The translations under genes were made by a program, and so were the position numbers. This document shows, in pieces, positions 49,091-52,987 of a DNA stretch of 52,987 bases; positions within the stretch are counted from its first letter, which is position 1, and every line of letters begins with the position of its first letter. Source of the DNA: an uncultured Nitrososphaera sp. (GTDB lineage Archaea; Thermoproteota; Nitrososphaeria; Nitrososphaerales; Nitrososphaeraceae). The notes beneath the pieces are model-generated. The model did no database searches and was not told the DNA's origin. It saw nothing but the letters and a program-made list of their open reading frames with translations. The DNA lies in NCBI GenBank assembly GCA_946480575.1, contig CAMLKF010000006.1:1-52987 (forward strand), written 5' to 3'.

Positions 49091-49444
49091 TTATCTGCCA
49101 GCGCTGCACAATAACAACTACTGTTACTGCAAAAGAACGGTAATGATGATCGCTTTCTAGCTCTGAGCCGTTCTTAAAATTATAAGAACATGAGAGATGG
49201 AAGGGAAATGCCGATATATGGTGCCCATCCCTATGTCGCAACCTTTGTGTCTGAACTGCAATCAGCGCTACAGATAATTTTACCTTTGGTAAAATCTGCT
49301 TTTGACTAGTCAAATGCGCTTATGATAGCACACAAGCGCCGCTGATAGCATCAGCATATTCTGTGATTTCTACAATGCGTCTGCGATAACTATAACGCAG
49401 GCCTTAGCAGGGTTAATCTTTCGGCCGTCCGTTAATACGCTGCA
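49091..49444. other. intergenic region upstream of tiny membrane genes
   Basis: Nothing coding is convincing in these 354 bp. A TTAATA element at 49433-49438 lies just before the first tiny gene. Minus-strand frames that run through 49370-49659 are the complement of the two small genes. Confidence 0.45.
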
Positions 49445-49567
49445 ATGGAGATATATGAAGCGCTCGGCTGGTTCGTGACTGGATTCGCGCCCACTTTGGT
49501 TGCAATGGAGGTAGCATGGAGAATAGGCAAGCGTAGGCTTACGCCTATGGAGGCAAAGATCCCGTAA
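49445..49567 (+). CDS. tiny membrane protein 1 (40 aa)
   Basis: ATG 49445 opens MEIYEALGWFVTGFAPTLV, then AMEVAWRIGKRRLTPMEAK and IP. One amphipathic/membrane helix is followed by a basic region. The stop TAA overlaps the next ATG (TAATG), so the two genes are translated in sequence. The partner has the same opening MEIY and the same plan, so they appear to be paralogues. Confidence 0.55.
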   Translation: MEIYEALGWFVTGFAPTLVAMEVAWRIGKRRLTPMEAKIP

Positions 49568-49686
49568 TGGAGATCTATACGATGCTGGGGTCGGCTGCGC
49601 TTGCCGCGGTCGGAGGGCTGGTTGGCCTGCGCCTTGCACGCGACGAGTGGCTCCTGCACAAAAGGCGAGAGCTGTCTCAGAAATAA
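49567..49686 (+). CDS. tiny membrane protein 2 (39 aa)
   Basis: ATG 49567 shares its A with the stop of the previous gene. The product, MEIYTMLGSAALAAVGGLVG, LRLARDEWLLHKRRELSQK, has one helix of membrane type and a charged amphipathic tail. The opening MEIY and G-x-x-x-x-x pattern repeat those of the first gene. These may be subunits of a small membrane complex or an antiholin-like pair; this is guesswork. Confidence 0.55.
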   Translation: MEIYTMLGSAALAAVGGLVGLRLARDEWLLHKRRELSQK

Positions 49687-50055
49687 TGAAATTTTTTAAA
49701 CGTTAGCTAGCGTGCATGCCATTGCATACTCGCATGTTATTGACGTCTGTCTGACAGACTGGCAAAACCCAGCTACGACAGAGTGTAAATTTTCTTAACC
49801 GCAACGACCGACCTCTTCTTGCATGCATGCAATATAGGAGATAGGTTTGCTCAAAAGTGGATTAGTCGATTGTTCAAAGGGTATCGGGGTGCATTAGCAG
49901 GAATGGTATTGCAGCATGATCTTGCACACTCTCGTCCAACTACCAAAATTTCCTCCGCACAAATCCAGCGCTAATCCAGCACTAATCCCAGTATCTGCCG
50001 CACTAATCCCCTTTGGGCTGCTGCTAATCCACAAGTACAGAGGTAATGCCTTCAT
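49687..50055. other. intergenic region with a short perfect inverted repeat
   Basis: GTCTGTC (49745-49751) and GACAGAC (49753-49759) form an inverted repeat with one base between; this could be an operator. A GCATGCATGC palindrome-like stretch lies near 49819-49829. No coding frame is convincing. Confidence 0.4.
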
Positions 50056-50304
50056 ATGTACGTGGTTGCGAGAACCAACAAGCATCCCGAGGATTATGTT
50101 AAAGGTGACGTTGAGAAAATGAACGGCATGCTCTCGCCTGAAATGAGGGCAGAGGGCATCTGGTATGTGCTTGCGCTGGGAACAGTCGACAGCATGAACA
50201 AAAAGACAGGCGAGCGAACCAGTAGGAAGAAAGGCAAACAGGAAGAAAACGACAGCAATGCCGATACGCTGGTCAGTAGCCTGAACAACAACAACTCCTC
50301 CTGA
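50056..50304 (+). CDS. hypothetical protein (82 aa)
   Basis: The N-terminal part reads MYVVARTNKHPEDYVKGDVE, MNGMLSPEMRAEGIWYVLA and LGTVDSMNKKTGERTSRKKG; the tail is Lys/Asn/Ser-rich (KQEENDSNADT, NNNNSS). The sequence is soluble with a disordered end. The minus strand is also open here but encodes a Phe/Leu-rich frame without features. It precedes the dCMP deaminase gene by 49 bp and may share a transcript. Confidence 0.5.
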   Translation: MYVVARTNKHPEDYVKGDVEKMNGMLSPEMRAEGIWYVLALGTVDSMNKKTGERTSRKKGKQEENDSNADTLVSSLNNNNSS

Positions 50305-50353
50305 TCGGCAACAATTTTTATAGCAATTGCGTTCCTCCCTACTGCTAGAGAAG

Positions 50354-50884
50354 ATGCAGAGGCCAGACTGGGACACGTATTTCATGCTTCAGGCCGAGAT
50401 AGCAAAGCTGCGCTCAAACTGCCTCACCAAGCACATCGGCGCGGTGATAGTCAAAGACAACCGGCAGATAGCGACCGGCTACAACGGGACCCCGCCGGGG
50501 ATAAAGAACTGCTTTGAAGGCGGCTGCCCCCGCTGCATGGCAAGGATAAAGGGCGAGGTCAAGTCAGGCGAGGGTCTCGACCGCTGCCTGTGCACCCACG
50601 CCGAGGCAAACGCGATAATGCAGTGCGCGCTCTTTGGCAACGCCGGCAGCACCCGCGGCGCCACGCTCTATTCCACCTTTGCGCCCTGCATAGAGTGCAG
50701 CAAGATGGCAATCAGCGTCGGCATAAAGAGGATAGTTGTCCTTGCAGACTACCTCGAGGACGGCACGCAACTTTTGAGAGACGCCGGAATCGAGCTGGTA
50801 AAGCTCAAGCCGGAACTCATGAAGCCGTGGCTTGGGGTCATCACGCAGGACCCTGAGACATCTGCAAAGGCAGTGAACAAGTAA
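50354..50884 (+). CDS. deoxycytidylate (dCMP) deaminase-like protein
   Basis: From ATG 50354 the protein is RPDWDTYFMLQAEIAKLRSN, then HIGAVIVKDNRQIATGYNGTP, CLCTHAEANAIMQCALFGN with catalytic HAE, and LYSTFAPCIECSKMAISVGI with PCxxC. These are the zinc-binding and catalytic residues of the deoxycytidylate deaminase family. An additional zinc site is suggested by GGCPRC. It deaminates dCMP to dUMP for dTMP synthesis. It starts an operon with the two following genes (5 bp and overlapping spacing). The open frame begins at 50327 but MQRPDWDTYF is the family start. Confidence 0.93.
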   Translation: MQRPDWDTYFMLQAEIAKLRSNCLTKHIGAVIVKDNRQIATGYNGTPPGIKNCFEGGCPRCMARIKGEVKSGEGLDRCLCTHAEANAIMQCALFGNAGSTRGATLYSTFAPCIECSKMAISVGIKRIVVLADYLEDGTQLLRDAGIELVKLKPELMKPWLGVITQDPETSAKAVNK

Positions 50885-50889
50885 GGGAT

Positions 50890-51579
50890 ATGGTGGACAT
50901 TCACATTACCCGGTTCAATGTGCAGCTTTATTTTAGAGAGCCAATACTCGATAACGCAAACAAGCTAAGCGGCGCGTTCAGCCAGTCGGAGGGCCTTAAT
51001 GCAAGCAGGGCAAGCGACTACGATAGCAGCCACCCGATGCAGGACACAATGTCATTTTTCAGGGAAGGCTTTCGGATAGCGCCCGTCCAGTCGAACGTCT
51101 TGCCCTTTCGAATACTACAGGTCATGAGCTACCCAAACGCGCTGCAAGACCCGGACAGCGAGACAATAGCATGCCTGCATTATGTCGCCGCGTCGCTAAA
51201 ACGGCATCTCAATGTCGACATTGAAAGCGACATTTACGCTGTAAGAGTGGTTTATCATTCAATAGTGACCGGCAGCCATGACATCCACAGGATGTTATCA
51301 AAGATGACCCGAATCGATAGAATCCCCACGCTTGCGGGCAGGTACGTTGGCCACAAGAACCCAATGGACGCTCTCCAGCTTACGTCAATGACGGGCGGCG
51401 AGCTGTCGCACAAGTTCTGGAACGACATTCGAGTTAGCCAGTTCAACACCAACTCGTACGTCGTCACGGTATTTAACGAGACTGACTCGCTTGCAAGCGC
51501 CCTTGACTTTATCAAGAACGTCAAGCAGTTCGTCGCAACCCTTATGCAGGAAATGGAAGCTGCTGCAACAGAGAGTTGA
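50890..51579 (+). CDS. hypothetical protein (229 aa)
   Basis: An alpha/beta protein without recognised family: VDIHITRFNVQLYFREPILD, MQDTMSFFREGFRIAPVQSN, LQVMSYPNALQDPDSETIA, YAVRVVYHSIVTGSHDIHR, HKNPMDALQLTSMTGGELSH and SYVVTVFNETDSLASALDF. It sits 5 bp after the deaminase gene and its stop overlaps the next start (TGATG), so the three are one operon. The tight coupling suggests a linked role, but none can be named. Confidence 0.78.
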   Translation: MVDIHITRFNVQLYFREPILDNANKLSGAFSQSEGLNASRASDYDSSHPMQDTMSFFREGFRIAPVQSNVLPFRILQVMSYPNALQDPDSETIACLHYVAASLKRHLNVDIESDIYAVRVVYHSIVTGSHDIHRMLSKMTRIDRIPTLAGRYVGHKNPMDALQLTSMTGGELSHKFWNDIRVSQFNTNSYVVTVFNETDSLASALDFIKNVKQFVATLMQEMEAAATES

Positions 51580-52454
51580 TGATCAAGATCAGGACGGCGG
51601 CCAAGGCAGACAAAGAAGAGATCCTCAGCTTTTGCTCTAACACCTTCAGTTGGGGCGACTACATTGACCAGGTGTGGGACTTTTGGTACAGAGACAGGAA
51701 CGGCCGGCTGCTGGTTGCAGAAGAGTCTGGCAGTAAAAAGAAGATTGCAATGTCGCACGCGGCTGTCTGTCCGGACGAAAAGAGCGTCTGGCTTGAAGGC
51801 ATAAGGGTGCACCCAGACTATCGCCGGTCGCAGATCGCAAGCAAGCTGATTGAAAAAATGCTGCATTATGGCCGCCAAAAAGGGGCACGTCAAGCGTCTG
51901 CAATAGTGGCAGCAGACAATGCCGCGTCGCAGCGCATGATGGAGAAAAACAGCTTTGAAATAATATCGAGGTGGGTCTTCTACAGCACCGCTGACAGGCT
52001 GAGGCCGTGCAAATCGGAGGCAAGGCTGGCGACTGCAAGAGATCTTGACGCCATTTGGCAGTACCTTAATGCATCCGAGGTCTACAGGCTGTCGGCAAAA
52101 ATGTACGTCAGGTCTTGGCACTGGTACCAGCTCGACCATAGAGCTCTCCAGAACCTTGTCGGGGACCAGCGCGTCGTGGTGATAGGGCAGTGGCCCGTCG
52201 ACGGCGTTGCAGTCATCAACAGGACTAGCTACTGGACCAGAAAAAACATACTGCAGGTAGTGTACCTCGACTCGACATCCCTGCGCTCGCTGCGCCACCT
52301 AATGTCGTTTGTGACCAACATGTACATTGCCGACAAGTTTCAGCACCTGCAAGTCGTCTGCCACCGGAGCAAGAGCATGACGTCAGTGCTCGAGAAATTC
52401 ATGACCGAAGAAGAGGAGCAATTCCTTCTTTACAATAAAGTGCTTGTGGCATAA
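51579..52454 (+). CDS. GNAT-family N-acetyltransferase (292 aa)
   Basis: The N-terminal half is a GNAT domain: IKIRTAAKADKEEILSFCSN, VWLEGIRVHPDYRRSQIAS (motif A with R/Q-x-x-G/A), KLIEKMLHYGRQKGARQASA and IVAADNAASQRMMEKNSFE. The C-terminal half is a second domain (about 140 residues, with WQYLNASEVYRLSAKMYVR and HLQVVCHRSKSMTSVLEKF), giving a two-domain enzyme. The acetyl acceptor is unknown; the motif A loop is R-R-S-Q-I-A-S. ATG 51579 overlaps the previous stop. Confidence 0.85.
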   Translation: MIKIRTAAKADKEEILSFCSNTFSWGDYIDQVWDFWYRDRNGRLLVAEESGSKKKIAMSHAAVCPDEKSVWLEGIRVHPDYRRSQIASKLIEKMLHYGRQKGARQASAIVAADNAASQRMMEKNSFEIISRWVFYSTADRLRPCKSEARLATARDLDAIWQYLNASEVYRLSAKMYVRSWHWYQLDHRALQNLVGDQRVVVIGQWPVDGVAVINRTSYWTRKNILQVVYLDSTSLRSLRHLMSFVTNMYIADKFQHLQVVCHRSKSMTSVLEKFMTEEEEQFLLYNKVLVA

Positions 52455-52474
52455 GGCTTGCAGACTTAAGAGGA

Positions 52475-52987
52475 CTAGTGGAGCTCCCGTTCGAGCCTGT
52501 CCATCTTTTGGAGAAGCTCCAGATTCTTGGACTTGACCTTGTCTAGTTCTTCTCTCATCTGGGCTACCTCCTTTGGCTTCTTGCTCGCTTCCTTTATCAT
52601 GTTTACGCATTCTTCAGCCACCCTCCTCACCCTTTGGTCAAGGTCGTTCTCTGCGACCCACGTCATGTCTGGGATGGCCTTGGCAGCCTCGGCGTCGGCT
52701 AACGCACGGAGAGCATTGATGCGCACCCGGAACCACTTGTCTGTAAGCAGACCCTTCAGGTGGTCAAACACAGCGGGGTTGCCATCAATAAACTTGCCAA
52801 GCGCAAAAGTAGCCGCCTCTCTCACCCTGTGGTAGTTGCCGTAGCGGCTCTTGTCCACCAAAAACCCGGCTATCTCTTTGTCGCCGGCAAATTCCTTGAG
52901 GCCGCCTATGGCGCCTTGCGCTACAACATTCTGAAAAGTATTCGTGGTTTCAGCCGCCTTTTTCAAAACTGAAATGGCCTGCCTGCT
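52475..52987 (-). CDS. C-terminal part of a HEAT-repeat protein, cut by the window edge
   Basis: The frame stays open through the right edge (SRQAISVLKKAAET), so the 5' end is outside. Visible are HEAT-like helical pairs (IGGLKEFAGDKEIAGFLVDK, VREAATFALGKFIDGNPAV, KWFRVRINALRALADAEAAK, QRVRRVAEECVNMIKEAS) and a final coiled coil (REELDKVKSKNLELLQKM, RLERELH). This fits the tail of an M1-type aminopeptidase with HEAT repeats or a stand-alone HEAT protein; the catalytic part is not visible. It is convergent with the GNAT gene. Confidence 0.75.
   Translation of the reverse strand, partial: SRQAISVLKKAAETTNTFQNVVAQGAIGGLKEFAGDKEIAGFLVDKSRYGNYHRVREAATFALGKFIDGNPAVFDHLKGLLTDKWFRVRINALRALADAEAAKAIPDMTWVAENDLDQRVRRVAEECVNMIKEASKKPKEVAQMREELDKVKSKNLELLQKMDRLERELH

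Noticed and set aside
51255..52298. 347-codon minus frame across the GNAT gene
   Set aside because: Complement of the GNAT operon; Cys/His-rich by chance, no motif.

Overview
This window is archaeal and most probably comes from a soil-type ammonia-oxidising thaumarchaeon close to Nitrososphaera. That is an inference from gene content: a CdvB/ESCRT-III-type division protein, a GINS subunit, a PolX with PHP domain, a cis-prenyltransferase, a fused J-domain/ferredoxin protein, many small zinc-finger proteins, MEDS-domain sensors, winged-helix regulators and leaderless-style TATA promoters. I found no rRNA, tRNA, CRISPR array or insertion sequence. Gene starts are often GTG or TTG, strands switch often, and operons are short.

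Layout. 0-2 kb: a small zinc-finger gene and a DCD-domain/DNA-methyltransferase fusion. 2-12.9 kb: an AT-rich accessory region with a decayed winged-helix gene, a 59-bp perfect inverted repeat bracketing a CBS-domain gene and two gene remnants, a six-hairpin glycosidase, a frame-broken response regulator followed by a MEDS sensor, an Asp-box propeller, an MBL-fold hydrolase and a broken C2H2 gene. 12.9-16.6 kb: a zinc-ribbon ORF, a cis-prenyltransferase in tandem with a glutamate-racemase homologue lacking both catalytic cysteines, a zinc-ribbon protein, a decayed TrmB-like regulator and a duplicated PRC-barrel-like protein. 16.6-24.8 kb: small and decayed genes, a retropepsin-fold protein, pterin-carbinolamine dehydratase, a winged-helix regulator, two paralogous secreted beta-helix proteins, and a palindromic operator in front of a GC-rich hairpin.

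24.7-31.7 kb is GC-richer housekeeping DNA: two VOC proteins, CdvB with a small membrane partner, two corrin-ring methyltransferases, the J-domain/ferredoxin fusion and an H1-like basic protein. 31.7-32.9 kb holds low-complexity and broken secreted-protein genes. 32.9-36.6 kb has a RelA/SpoT-type HD protein with a changed metal site, parvulin and a membrane protein. 36.8-41 kb is a signalling cluster (response regulator, MASE3-like histidine kinase, response regulator, UspA). 41.4-53 kb is core: glutamine synthetase, GINS, SDR, SQR-like flavoprotein, PolX, two tiny coupled membrane proteins, dCMP deaminase, GNAT, and the end of a HEAT-repeat gene.

A repeated theme is genes broken by a single-base shift or one stop codon. 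Several breaks lie in short homopolymers (6774-6777, 10645-10647). Either the accessory zones are decaying or the assembly carries indel errors; raw reads would decide. The strongest biological leads are the Cys-to-Ser racemase homologue beside a cis-prenyltransferase, the DCD-methyltransferase fusion, the inverted-repeat island, the palindromic promoter at 24.45 kb, and several enzymes whose folds are kept while the active-site motifs are altered.
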